A stretch of 64,000 nucleotides of DNA, from positions 1 to 64,000 of the forward strand of contig CASFNA010000011.1 of NCBI GenBank assembly GCA_949295905.1, written 5' to 3'. A program made the translations under genes and the position numbers. Below, piece by piece: positions 56,123-64,000 of this stretch. Source of the DNA: an uncultured Prevotellaceae bacterium (lineage in GTDB: Bacteria; Bacteroidota; Bacteroidia; Bacteroidales; Bacteroidaceae). The notes below the pieces were generated by a model, which saw nothing but the letters and a program-made list of their open reading frames with translations, did not search any database and was not told where the DNA came from. How positions within the stretch are numbered: the first letter of the stretch is position 1; each line of letters opens with the position of its first letter.

Positions 56123-57037
56123 TCAGAACAGTATGTACGTAAGCAACGGAATAGTGACTACCGACAGGATTGTAGTAATGAGCGTGCCGCGCACCATCTC
56201 ACCCTCGTCGCGCCCGTATTTCAGGCAGAACATCGTGCCGTAAGATGCCACGGGCATTCCTATCAGCACGGTGTTGATGCGGTTGACGGTCTCGTCAACG
56301 CCTGCCGCACGTGACAACATGTACACCGCTACGGGTATGGCCAGCAGGCGCAACGCCGCCATGACATACGTGCGCGGCGACCCGAGCACGTGGTGGCGGC
56401 CTATATGCGCCATCGAAGAGCCGATTACGAGCAGCGCGCCGGGCACGGTGATGCCGCCCAGCAGGCGCAGCGGCTCGGCCGCGACGCGCGGCACCTGTTC
56501 CCATCCAAACACCACTATGGCTATAGAAAGGTAAGACGCCACCATGGCCGGACAGTACAGCGTGCGCGGGCTGAAGCGCAGCTTGCCGTCGCCGCCGAGC
56601 ACGAAGACCGTTCCCACCACGAATATGAAGAGCGTGTTGGGCACGTTGAGCAGGCTTGCGTAGAACACCGCCTGGTGGCCGAAGATTGACGCCACTACCG
56701 GGTAACCGATGAAACCCACGTTGCCGAACATGAGCATGAAGCTGTACATGCCTCTCATGTAGGTCTCCCTTACGAAGTAACGCGGCAGCAGCCACGCCAC
56801 ACCGAAGAGCGCCAGATACGTGAGGAAGCCCGTCACGAGCAGTGGGACGATGAGGCGGCTGTCGGGCACTGTGTCGCCCATCACCGACGACAGGATGAGG
56901 CTGGGGCACGAAACGTTGATGATGAAGTTTGACAGCCTGCGGTCGAAGTCTCCTCCCGTAAGGCCGCACTTGTTAGAGACGAATCCCGCCACGACGAGCA
57001 GCAGCAGGATTATCATTTGTGTAACGATGTTATCCAT
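56123..57037 (-). CDS. AEC-family (auxin efflux carrier-like) transporter
   Basis: A 304-residue membrane protein with about ten helices in two inverted halves, typical of the AEC/BASS-like fold. MLMFGNVGFIGYPVVASIFG in the first half and ITVPGALLVIGSSMAHIGRH in the second match the paired conserved glycine/proline helices. Bacterial members carry malate, malonate or other small carboxylates; the substrate here is unknown. The start lies next to a 40-bp inverted repeat at 57050-57167. Confidence 0.88.
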   Translation of the reverse strand: MDNIVTQMIILLLLVVAGFVSNKCGLTGGDFDRRLSNFIINVSCPSLILSSVMGDTVPDSRLIVPLLVTGFLTYLALFGVAWLLPRYFVRETYMRGMYSFMLMFGNVGFIGYPVVASIFGHQAVFYASLLNVPNTLFIFVVGTVFVLGGDGKLRFSPRTLYCPAMVASYLSIAIVVFGWEQVPRVAAEPLRLLGGITVPGALLVIGSSMAHIGRHHVLGSPRTYVMAALRLLAIPVAVYMLSRAAGVDETVNRINTVLIGMPVASYGTMFCLKYGRDEGEMVRGTLITTILSVVTIPLLTYILF

Positions 57038-57049
57038 GCAAGTTTTTTA

Positions 57050-57167
57050 ATTAATTGAGAATGGGAAATGGAGAGTTGAAAATTATGATTACCGGTGTAG
57101 GTCGCCATTGCTTACTGCAAGAAAAGTGTAATCATAATTTTCAACTCTCCATTTCCCATTCTCAATT
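57050..57167. repeat. 118-bp element with 40-bp perfect inverted repeats
   Basis: The arms 57050-57089 (TAATTGAGAATGGGAAATGG...) and 57128-57167 are exact reverse complements with a 38-bp loop. It occupies almost the whole gap between the AEC transporter and the carbamoyltransferase genes. Confidence 0.88.
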
Positions 57168-57177
57168 ATGAAAAGAA

Positions 57178-58140
57178 TTAAAGGCTCTCGAGCATACGCT
57201 TGATTACCACTTCGGCCGAAATCTCGCGGTTGGCGGCCTCCGGAATGACAAGGGACGAGGGGCTCTCGATGACGTCGTCGGTCACGATGAGGCCGCGGCG
57301 CACGGGCAGGCAGTGCATGAACTTGCCGTCGGCGGTCACGGCCATGTGCGCCGCGTCAATAGTCCACGACATGTCCTTGCATATTATTTTACCGTAGTCC
57401 GCCGGGGTGGTGACGCCCGGGCAGCTCCAGTTCTTTGCATAAACGAAGTCTGCTCCTTCCAAAGCCTTCATCTGGTCGTACTCAATGCGCGCCCCGACGG
57501 TGAACTTCGGGTCGAGCTCGTAGCCCTCGGGGTGGGTGATTACGAAATCGACGTCGGCGGCGTTCATCCACTGCGCGAACGAGTTTGGCACGGCCTGTGG
57601 CAGCGCGCGGCAGTGGGGTGCCCAGGTAAGCACCACCTTCGGGCGCGCCTTAGTCTTGTGTTCCTCTATCGTTATGAGGTCGGCAAAGGCCTGGAGCGGG
57701 TGCACAGTGGCCGTCTCCATCGCGAATACGGGACGGCCGCTGTACTTGATGAACTGGTGGAGCACCGTCTCCGCGTAGTCATATTCGCGGTCGGTCAGCC
57801 CGGCGAACGAGCGCACTCCAATCATGTCGCAGTAGCATCCCATCACCGGGATGGCCTCGAGCAGGTGCTCGCTCTTGTCTCCGTCCATTATTACTCCGCG
57901 CTCAGTCTCAAGCTTCCACGCGCCCGCGTTCACGTCGAGCACAATGACGTTCATGCCAAGGTTTTGCGCGGCCTTCTGCGTACTGAGGCGTGTGCGCAGG
58001 CTGTTGTTGAAGAATATCATCAGCAGCGTCTTGTTCCTGCCCAGATGCTGATGCTTGTATCTGTCCTGTTTTATTTCTCGTGCCTCGGCCAGAGCCTGTT
58101 CCAGGCCGCCAAGGTCTTCAACGTTGATGAATGTTCTCAT
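57178..58140 (-). CDS. argF': N-succinyl-/N-acetylornithine carbamoyltransferase
   Basis: A 320-residue carbamoyltransferase acting in arginine synthesis. The carbamoyl-phosphate loop is FFNNSLRTRLSTQKAA rather than the STRTR of ordinary ornithine enzymes, and ETATVHPLQAFADL and HCLPVRRGLIVTDDVI are conserved. Bacteroides fragilis ArgF' is a succinylornithine carbamoyltransferase, distinguished from the Xanthomonas acetylornithine enzyme by a Pro in the substrate loop; the segment LEAIPVMGCYCDMIGVR here has that Pro. I therefore favour succinylornithine as substrate. Confidence 0.92.
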   Translation of the reverse strand: MRTFINVEDLGGLEQALAEAREIKQDRYKHQHLGRNKTLLMIFFNNSLRTRLSTQKAAQNLGMNVIVLDVNAGAWKLETERGVIMDGDKSEHLLEAIPVMGCYCDMIGVRSFAGLTDREYDYAETVLHQFIKYSGRPVFAMETATVHPLQAFADLITIEEHKTKARPKVVLTWAPHCRALPQAVPNSFAQWMNAADVDFVITHPEGYELDPKFTVGARIEYDQMKALEGADFVYAKNWSCPGVTTPADYGKIICKDMSWTIDAAHMAVTADGKFMHCLPVRRGLIVTDDVIESPSSLVIPEAANREISAEVVIKRMLESL

Positions 58141-58256
58141 TGTTCTTTTCCTATCGGTTTGTGTCAGGATTTTGGGTAGTTGAAGGCGGATGGCCTTGCA
58201 GGCGAGTCTTCGGGCCGTGCCTTGTATGTTTCCGCCAGCGGTATAGCCTTCACCCT

Positions 58257-59921
58257 TTACTTGTTTTTACTCTTGTCCTTGTCTCGTATCTCGACGCGGC
58301 GTATTTTGCCGCTGATGGTCTTCGGCAGTTCGTCAACAAACTCTATGATGCGCGGATACTTGTAGGGCGCGGTCTCGTGCTTCACGTGGTTCTGCAATTC
58401 CTTTACCAGTTCGTCGCCCGCCTTGTCCTTCCAGTCCTTGCCGAGCACCACCGTAGCCTTTACCACCATGCCGCGGATGTCGTCAGGAACGCCAGTTATG
58501 GCGCACTCCACGACGGCCGGATGGGTCATCAGCGCGCTCTCCACCTCGAATGGTCCGATGCGGTAGCCGCTGCTCTTGATTACGTCGTCGATGCGTCCTT
58601 CAAACCAATAGTAGCCGTCTTCGTCGCGCCAGGCCATGTCGCCCGTGTGGTAAACGCCGTCGTGCCATACCTGGCGGTTCTTCTCCTCGTCGCGGTAATA
58701 CCCCTTGAAAAGGCCGATGGGCTTGCCCTTGTCGGTATGTATTACAATTTCGCCCTTCTCTCCGTCCTCGCACGGCGAGCCGTCGGCGCGCACCAGGTCG
58801 ATGTCATACTGCGGATTGGGCATGCCCATGCTGCCCGGCTTCGGCGTCATCCAGGGCATCGTTCCGAGCGTCATCGTGGTCTCGGTCTGGCCGAATCCCT
58901 CCATCAGGCGTATGCCCGTAAGCTTCAGGAACTTGTCATACACTGCCGGATTGAGCGCCTCGCCCGCCGTACAGCAGTAGCGCAGTGAGGACAGGTCGTA
59001 TTTGGAGAAGTCCTCGTGTATCATGAAGCGGTACACCGTTGGCGGCGCGCAGAACGACGTTATGCGGTATTCCTCGATTTTCTTCATTATCTTTTCGGCG
59101 GTAAACTTCTGGTGTTCGAACACGAAAACCACCGCCCCTGCGAACCATTGTCCGTACAGTTTGCCCCACGCGGCCTTGCCCCAGCCCGTGTCGGCCACGG
59201 TCAGGTGGATGCTGTCTTCTGACAAGTTGTGCCAGAAAGCACCCGTGGTAAGGTGGCCGAGGGCGTAGAGGAAGTCGTGGGCTACCATCTTAGGCTCGCC
59301 GCTGGTGCCGCTGGTGAAGTACATCAGCATGGTGTCTCCGTTGTCGTTGACGTGCTCCGGGCGCGTGAATGGCGGCACGCCGGTCCACTCCTTGTGCCAG
59401 TCGTGGAAGCCGTCGCGCGTCTCCGGTCCTATGCTCACAAGCGTCTTGAGTGTCGGGCTGTCCTTGACCGAGCCTTCAACCTGCGTCATCACGTAGTCTT
59501 CTCCAACGCAGATGATGGCCTTAACGTCGGCGCGGTTGTTGCGGTATACAATGTCGTGCGTTGTGAGCATGTGCGTTGCAGGCACCGCCACTGCGCCGAG
59601 CTTGTGCAGGGCGAGCATCGAGAGCCAGAACTCATACCTGCGCTTGAGTATTAGCATGACCACGTCGCCACGGCCTATGCCAAGCGTCTGGAAGTAAGAC
59701 GCGGCGCGGTCGCTCTGCTCCTTCAAGTCCTTGAAGGTGAAGCGGATGCAGTTGTCCTCGTCGTCAGTCCACAAGAGGGCGAGCTTGTCGGGCTTCTCCT
59801 CCGCCCAAACGTCCATCACGTCGTAGGCGAAGTTGAAGTTGTCGGGTATTATAAAATGCAGATTTTCCTTGTAGTCCTCAACCGACGAGAACTTTGTCTG
59901 TGTCAAAAATCTTTCTATCAT
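58257..59921 (-). CDS. AMP-forming acyl-CoA synthetase (acetyl-/medium-chain acyl-CoA ligase type)
   Basis: A 554-residue ANL-superfamily enzyme. It has the P-loop MYFTSGTSGEPKMVAH, GFGQTETTMTLG, the hinge region GYRIGPFEVESALMTHPAV, and the adenylation lysine in PKTISGKIRR near the C-terminus. The closest group seems to be the medium-chain acyl-CoA synthetases; the acid substrate is not certain. The XRE-cupin regulator lies just upstream on the same strand, an arrangement commonly seen in Bacteroides, and may control it. Confidence 0.9.
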   Translation of the reverse strand: MIERFLTQTKFSSVEDYKENLHFIIPDNFNFAYDVMDVWAEEKPDKLALLWTDDEDNCIRFTFKDLKEQSDRAASYFQTLGIGRGDVVMLILKRRYEFWLSMLALHKLGAVAVPATHMLTTHDIVYRNNRADVKAIICVGEDYVMTQVEGSVKDSPTLKTLVSIGPETRDGFHDWHKEWTGVPPFTRPEHVNDNGDTMLMYFTSGTSGEPKMVAHDFLYALGHLTTGAFWHNLSEDSIHLTVADTGWGKAAWGKLYGQWFAGAVVFVFEHQKFTAEKIMKKIEEYRITSFCAPPTVYRFMIHEDFSKYDLSSLRYCCTAGEALNPAVYDKFLKLTGIRLMEGFGQTETTMTLGTMPWMTPKPGSMGMPNPQYDIDLVRADGSPCEDGEKGEIVIHTDKGKPIGLFKGYYRDEEKNRQVWHDGVYHTGDMAWRDEDGYYWFEGRIDDVIKSSGYRIGPFEVESALMTHPAVVECAITGVPDDIRGMVVKATVVLGKDWKDKAGDELVKELQNHVKHETAPYKYPRIIEFVDELPKTISGKIRRVEIRDKDKSKNK

Positions 59922-59939
59922 GTCGCTAATGCCTATTTT

Positions 59940-60064
59940 AGAAGCCCCCTCCCTACCTCCCCGAGGGGCGGGGACTGAATGTCTTGCTTGCTGATATGGC
60001 GAATGTCAAGCAGACTATTGCCAACCAAGCCCCTCTACTCGGGGAGGACGGGAGGGGGCTTTTT
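59940..60064. repeat. Inverted pair of G-rich elements (family F)
   Basis: An element at 59940-59975 (AGAAGCCCCCTCCCTACCTC) and an inverted copy at 60028-60064. The second lies at the stop codon of the XRE-cupin gene. Confidence 0.7.
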
Positions 60065-60067
60065 AAC

Positions 60068-60622
60068 TCAAAATATTACTGCCAGAAACTTCACAGGCTT
60101 GCCTCCGAGGGCGCGCATGCAGTGGGGCTGCGACGCGTCGAAGTATATGCTGTCGCCTTCATTCAGCACGAGCACTTTCTTGCCTATCGTCACTTCGAGA
60201 CTGCCTTCGGTCACCATGTTGAACTCCTGGCCCTGATGAGAGTTTTTTTCGAGCGGAGCGTCGTCGGGCTTAGGCTCTACAAGCACCATGAAGGGCTCTG
60301 CCGTGCGGCCGCGGAAGCCGCTTGCCAGGCTTTGGTACTTGTACGCCTTGCGGCGTTCCACGCTTTTCCCCTGCCCTTTGCGGGTAAGGAAATACATGCT
60401 CATGTGGGGCTCTTCGCCGAAGAGGAGCACGTCAAGCGCGATGCCGTATTTTCTTGATATCTTCTGCATCGAACTTATGGAAAGCTCTGCTTCGCCGTTT
60501 TCCGCTTTCAGATATGCTTCGAGCGTTACTCCACATAGGTCGGCAACGTCTTGCGCGGGAATGTCGAGCACGTCGCGGAGTCCTTTCAGGCGTTCGCCTA
60601 TTTGTTTTATTGTATCTTCCAT
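60068..60622 (-). CDS. XRE-family regulator with C-terminal cupin domain
   Basis: A 184-residue protein: helix-turn-helix at about residues 10-65 (VADLCGVTLEAYLKAENGEA) and a cupin at about 110-180 (QGQEFNMVTEGSLEVTIGKK... FDASQPHCMRAL). Such proteins sense a small ligand in the cupin and regulate the neighbouring gene, here the acyl-CoA ligase. A -7 box (TACTTTTG, minus strand, 60651-60658) is about 30 bp upstream. Confidence 0.92.
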   Translation of the reverse strand: MEDTIKQIGERLKGLRDVLDIPAQDVADLCGVTLEAYLKAENGEAELSISSMQKISRKYGIALDVLLFGEEPHMSMYFLTRKGQGKSVERRKAYKYQSLASGFRGRTAEPFMVLVEPKPDDAPLEKNSHQGQEFNMVTEGSLEVTIGKKVLVLNEGDSIYFDASQPHCMRALGGKPVKFLAVIF

Positions 60623-60650
60623 TTAGTAACTGTTTTAGTTATAATTGCGA

Positions 60651-60658
60651 CAAAAGTA
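60651..60658 (-). promoter_or_regulatory. -7 box for the XRE-cupin gene
   Basis: Minus-strand TACTTTTG fits TAnnTTTG. The expected -33 position reads TTTT. Gap 60623-60926 contains this and the ispF terminator; a 60-codon open frame on the plus strand is discussed under rejected items. Confidence 0.5.
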
Positions 60659-60863
60659 CAAATAAAATACCAATAAGTAAAACTTTTATAAGAAAAATAT
60701 GCGATTGCTTGCGGTTTTGAATGGAATAGCGGCTTGGCTTCTTCTAATTTGTTTTGCTGCCGATATGATATTTTACTTTCTGTCAGCCTGTCGCAAAGGT
60801 ATTGTTGGACAAGGACGGCAAGAGCCGATGTTTGCTTTATTATACGGTAAGTCCGAGGCGACG

Positions 60864-60898
60864 AAAGCCGGCAGACGGTAATGCAGTCTGCCGGCTTT
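60864..60898. terminator. Terminator after ispF
   Basis: AAAGCCGGCAGAC and GTCTGCCGGCTTT form a perfect 13-bp stem with a 9-base loop, 29 bp beyond the ispF stop; the A/T ends make it usable from either strand. Confidence 0.85.
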
Positions 60899-60926
60899 CA
60901 TCGCCTGTTGGCTTTCGGGGTAAATC

Positions 60927-61403
60927 CTATTTTGTTATCAACGCTACCGCGTATGCGCTCATTCCCTCTTCGCGCCCGGTAAAGCCGAGCCGCTCGGTGG
61001 TGGTCGCCTTGATGGAGATTCGGTCTTCGTCCACGTCCATGACATTGGCAAGACAGGCCTTCATGGCCGGTACGTGCGGATTGATTTTGGGTCTTTCGGC
61101 GCACACCGTGGCATCGATGTTGCCCACACGGTAACCCTTCGTTGCAATTATCTGTACCGTCTTGCGCAGCAATATTTTGCTGTCTACGTTCAGGGTGTCC
61201 GCCGACGTGTCAGGGAAGTGGTAGCCTATGTCGCGCATGTTGGCCGCGCCAAGCAGCGCGTCGCATATCGCATGGATTAGCACGTCGGCGTCGCTGTGAC
61301 CCAAGAGACCGGTGCTGTGTTCTATTTTAATGCCCCCGAGCCACAGTTCGCGCCCCTCGACGAGGCGGTGTACGTCGTAACCTAAACCTATTCTGATATC
61401 CAT
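60927..61403 (-). CDS. ispF: 2-C-methyl-D-erythritol 2,4-cyclodiphosphate synthase
   Basis: A 158-residue enzyme of the non-mevalonate isoprenoid pathway. Start MDIRIGLGYDVHRL fits the family; a longer frame runs into porV and is not used. The zinc ligands (GYDVHRL), LGHSDADVLIHAICDALLGA, and DIGYHFPDT are all present, as is TTTERLGFTGREEGM at the end. It lies 11 bp after porV on the same strand. Confidence 0.96.
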   Translation of the reverse strand: MDIRIGLGYDVHRLVEGRELWLGGIKIEHSTGLLGHSDADVLIHAICDALLGAANMRDIGYHFPDTSADTLNVDSKILLRKTVQIIATKGYRVGNIDATVCAERPKINPHVPAMKACLANVMDVDEDRISIKATTTERLGFTGREEGMSAYAVALITK

Positions 61404-61414
61404 ATGCTGAAGAA

Positions 61415-62578
61415 TTACCTTCTGAACAAATCTTTTATTCCGTCCATGTCGAACGCAAGGGTGAAGCGCAGGGTCTGGTCGAGAGGGTTGCTCTTGGCCG
61501 TTGCCCATACATAGCCGCAGTCAAGTGAGAACGCGCTCATGCGGAAACCGGCACCGAAGGTGAAGTATTTGCGGTTACCCTTGTTCTCTGACTCATGGTG
61601 GTATCCGGCGCGCAGGCTGAACTTATCGTTGTATACGTATTCAGCGCCGACGCTCCAGCGTATTTCCTGCAACTCTTCCTTGAAGCCTCCGGGCGCGTCG
61701 CCGAAGCTCTTGAATATGCCGCTGATGCTTGATATGTCGTAATAGTCTTTCTGCACGCGCTGCTGGTAGTCTTCATTCGACTCGCCGTCTTCCTGCAACG
61801 GGTACGTTGGTACGAGCAGCTTGTTTGCGTCGGCGGCTATGGTGAAGCGGTTGTATTCGTCAATCGGCACCATGAGCGACGCTCCGAGCCGCATGTTTGT
61901 CGGTATGAATTCGCTGTCGGTAGAGCCTCCGAAGGTGATTTTGCTACCTATGTTGCTTATGTTCAAGCCCAATCCGAGCTGGCATTCGCGCTGTCCGAGC
62001 ATGATGTAGTTCTGGTAATACAGGGCGATGTCCGCACCGAACGCGCTTGCTGCCCTTGTCTCCTCTGTGTAGTTGTAGGTTATGTCGGAGTAAATCCAGC
62101 GCACCGCCGCAGCAATGGAGAACTTCTCGCTAAGCATAAGCGAGTAAGCTACGTCGATGGACATTTCGTACGGACTGATAGTCATGCCGCCCAAATCTTG
62201 TTCCATGCTGACCTCTCCCAATGAAAAATAGCGCAGCGAGGCCGACACCGCACTGTAATCGCCTATGCGGTAGTAGCCTGCAAGGTAGGCCAAATCCATG
62301 TCGTTGACGAGCTGGCGCAGCCACGGGGTGTAGTTGAGTGCCACTCCTGCGCGGCTTATGCAGAACGGATATTTGGCTGGATTCCAGTATTGCGAGTTGA
62401 CGTCGGGGTCGGTCGCCGCGCCAACGTCGCCCATACCGGCGGCACGCGCGTCGGGAGCTATTGTCTGTGATGTGACCGAATTGTGTTCAGGGTTGAATAT
62501 GTCGGTCTTTTCCTGTGCGCCCGCGCCGAGCGAGACGGCGGCCAGCGCCACTGCAATAAGTATCTTAAGATGCTTCAT
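61415..62578 (-). CDS. porV: Type IX secretion outer-membrane protein PorV
   Basis: A 387-residue outer-membrane barrel of the FadL-like group, with signal peptide KHLKILIAVALAAVSLGAGA. The segment TIAPDARAAGMGDVGAATDPDVNSQYWNPAKY is typical of PorV, and it ends in a barrel strand. In Porphyromonas PorV carries cargo from the translocon to the PorU sortase. The porU-porV order is conserved here, with ispF following. Confidence 0.92.
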   Translation of the reverse strand: MKHLKILIAVALAAVSLGAGAQEKTDIFNPEHNSVTSQTIAPDARAAGMGDVGAATDPDVNSQYWNPAKYPFCISRAGVALNYTPWLRQLVNDMDLAYLAGYYRIGDYSAVSASLRYFSLGEVSMEQDLGGMTISPYEMSIDVAYSLMLSEKFSIAAAVRWIYSDITYNYTEETRAASAFGADIALYYQNYIMLGQRECQLGLGLNISNIGSKITFGGSTDSEFIPTNMRLGASLMVPIDEYNRFTIAADANKLLVPTYPLQEDGESNEDYQQRVQKDYYDISSISGIFKSFGDAPGGFKEELQEIRWSVGAEYVYNDKFSLRAGYHHESENKGNRKYFTFGAGFRMSAFSLDCGYVWATAKSNPLDQTLRFTLAFDMDGIKDLFRR

Positions 62579-62655
62579 TGTAATGTCTCTTATTGTTCCA
62601 ACGTTTGTTTGATTGTTAATTGTTAATGTTTGATTGCGCGCATGTAAATGCGGGA

Positions 62656-64000
62656 TTATCTTGTCATTATAATGAGTTTCTTCGCTTTCGACACCATTCC
62701 GCTGCCGTCGCCGCCTATCTTCACGCGGTAGATGTACACACCCGTGGTGAGCCGTCCTCCGCCGTCGCCGGTCAAGTCCCAGTCAACCGTGCATGTGCCC
62801 GATGCCGCCACGCCGCTCTCGGAATGTTTCCATACGGGGCGTCCGCTTATGTCAAACACCTCAATCTCGACGTCGAGGTTGCTTCCTGAGCGGTCGTGCG
62901 TAATGATGAATGTGGTGCCCGTCGTGGCCGGGTTTTTCGTACAGTCAACGCTGTAGATGCTTGGTGCAAGGCCTTCCACTACGTTGAACCTCAGTTCTGC
63001 GGTCGAGGAGTTGTTCATAACGTCCCAGGCGCGGAAGCGCAGGGTGTGTTCTCCCGGTGCAAGTGCAGGTATGTTGTAGTATGTACGGCCTGATGTGTAG
63101 CTGCCGAAGTCGTACTCGAAGTTGTCGTTCAGTATGTATGTTTTCGACATCTCGCCGTCAATTGTGAGCTGCAGGTCGTGTCCGATGCCGCTGCCTGTGG
63201 TGTTCAGTCCGTCCTTGTCGTGTATTTCGGCTACGAAGAAAGGCGTGGTGTTCACGTTGCCGTCGTTTACGAACGACGGCGAGTTCAGGTAACAATAGAT
63301 TGACGGCCCTATTAGGTCGGAGCCGTTGCTGCCTGTTCCGCCCACTATGAAGTCCTCGCTGTAGCCGTTTACGGTGTTGTTTGTATCGCTGTTTACGGCC
63401 ACTACGTTGATAAGTCCCGGCTCGTCGCTGTAGTCGATGTCCTTAGGTACGGCGAAAGAGAACCTGAATTCGCCGTTGCGTACGCTGTCGTTGCCGTTGA
63501 ACAGTACGGTGTTGCGGTCGTAATATTCAAACGGTGTGTCGGCTCCTTCGTCCGAAGTGTCGTTGAGGCGGCATACAATGAGTTTCTCGGCATCCCTTAC
63601 CGTGGCAGCGACAATCCCCTTGAATGTAGTGTCCTTGCCGCCATCAGCCTTTTCAATGTGGCCTTTCACCGATACGACCGACCCTGCCGAGAGCTTTGGA
63701 AGCGTGCCCGCCGTGGCCAGGTCCACGCCGTTTATGCTGTCGATTACGGCTCCTGATACTGGTATGTTGAGCCGCAGTGCCGGGTCGCCGAGCAGCGAAT
63801 ATTGCAGTTTGTTGACCGTTGTGTCGGATAGTGACGTTATAAGGTTGTTCTTTGCGAGGCGTTGCGCTTCGCCTATCGATACGTATTCGCCGTTTACAGG
63901 GGTGAGCAGTGCCTTGACGAAGGCTTTGTTGATGGCCTTGTTGCGGTCAACGTACACGGTGCGTGTGGTGCCGTAGAAGGCCACGGCTCCGCCGTTGGCG
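62656..64000 (-). CDS. porU: Type IX secretion sortase PorU, C-terminal part (runs off the window)
   Basis: The 3' 448 codons of a gene entering from beyond position 64000. Visible are the end of a C25 (gingipain-like) peptidase domain (TRTVYVDRNKAINKAFVKAL... YSLLGDPALRLNIP), beta-rich domains, and a C-terminal type IX-like domain ending YIYRVKIGGDGSGMVSKAKK. PorU removes the C-terminal domain of secreted cargo at the cell surface and keeps its own. Adjacent porV supports the assignment. The catalytic Cys and His lie outside the window. Confidence 0.88.
   Translation of the reverse strand, partial: ANGGAVAFYGTTRTVYVDRNKAINKAFVKALLTPVNGEYVSIGEAQRLAKNNLITSLSDTTVNKLQYSLLGDPALRLNIPVSGAVIDSINGVDLATAGTLPKLSAGSVVSVKGHIEKADGGKDTTFKGIVAATVRDAEKLIVCRLNDTSDEGADTPFEYYDRNTVLFNGNDSVRNGEFRFSFAVPKDIDYSDEPGLINVVAVNSDTNNTVNGYSEDFIVGGTGSNGSDLIGPSIYCYLNSPSFVNDGNVNTTPFFVAEIHDKDGLNTTGSGIGHDLQLTIDGEMSKTYILNDNFEYDFGSYTSGRTYYNIPALAPGEHTLRFRAWDVMNNSSTAELRFNVVEGLAPSIYSVDCTKNPATTGTTFIITHDRSGSNLDVEIEVFDISGRPVWKHSESGVAASGTCTVDWDLTGDGGGRLTTGVYIYRVKIGGDGSGMVSKAKKLIIMTR

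Noticed and set aside
60699..60881. 60-codon plus-strand frame with a hydrophobic first half (RLLAVLNGIAAWLLLICFAA)
   Set aside because: It could be a membrane microprotein, but it overlaps the terminator stem at 60864-60898, has no clear promoter, and the second half looks random. Not supported without expression or conservation.
61404..61508. N-terminal extension of IspF
   Set aside because: It overlaps porV in another frame; IspF proteins normally begin just before the GYDVHRL motif.

Overview
The window looks like a chromosomal segment of a high-GC member of the Bacteroidales, most likely Prevotellaceae. The evidence is two SusC/SusD pairs, type IX secretion genes (porV and the 3' part of porU), a succinylornithine-type carbamoyltransferase, Bacteroidetes-only families (DUF2807, DUF3836, DUF6108, DUF4878), and promoters of the Bacteroidetes form TTTG-N19/20-TAnnTTTG. 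I saw no tRNA, rRNA, CRISPR array or transposase.

Layout. (1) 343-13144, minus strand: a long gene series starting from one promoter with a perfect inverted-repeat operator at 13199-13222. It holds a DUF3836 protein, an ABC ATPase, three paralogous membrane proteins, a YtrA-like GntR regulator, then a MacAB-TolC-like exporter (ATPase, two permeases, adaptor, outer-membrane channel) and a DUF2807 lipoprotein. (2) 13696-19350, plus: purL, then two ChrA-type chromate transporter halves with a four-helix-bundle gene cassette between them. (3) 19460-20902, minus: two unrecognised envelope proteins. (4) 21405-33323, plus: a carbohydrate-degradation series with a secreted FAD-dependent oxidoreductase, a GH36-like alpha-galactosidase, a GH2 enzyme, a DUF4886-GH3 fusion and a GH3 with PA14, closed by a strong terminator. 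(5) 33580-36149, plus: a promoter, a structured candidate small RNA or attenuator, and an ECF sigma operon with a membrane protein, a DUF6108 protein and an outer-membrane barrel. (6) 36284-51735: a Sus-like glycan locus (SLC45-type MFS permease and LacI regulator on minus; SusC, SusD, a histidine phosphatase of the MINPP/phytase type, then a second SusC, SusD and a SusE/F-like protein on plus). Three copies of a LacI-type operator lie beside lacI and both susC genes. (7) 52266-64000: housekeeping and envelope genes (DUF4878 lipoprotein, YiiX-like hydrolase, O-methyltransferase, aroQ, xerD, AEC transporter, argF', acyl-CoA ligase with its XRE-cupin regulator, ispF, porV, porU).

The most unusual property is between the genes. 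Intergenic regions are packed with several unrelated families of inverted-repeat elements. The dominant family is an array of usually four short palindromic units (core AAAAGRCSGYCTTTT, about 22-23 bp apart, about 90 bp in all). One array lies in almost every intergenic gap above roughly 230 bp: 16 recognisable arrays plus a remnant, none seen inside a recognised gene. Several arrays have a conserved flank on one side, so the element has a polarity. Other families are a MITE-like element with 30-37 bp perfect terminal repeats (two copies), a 44-bp perfect palindrome, AT-rich and G-rich hairpin elements that abut or even supply start and stop codons, and degenerate low-complexity mirror repeats.

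Gene functions are assigned from motifs and overall resemblance read by eye; no database search was run.
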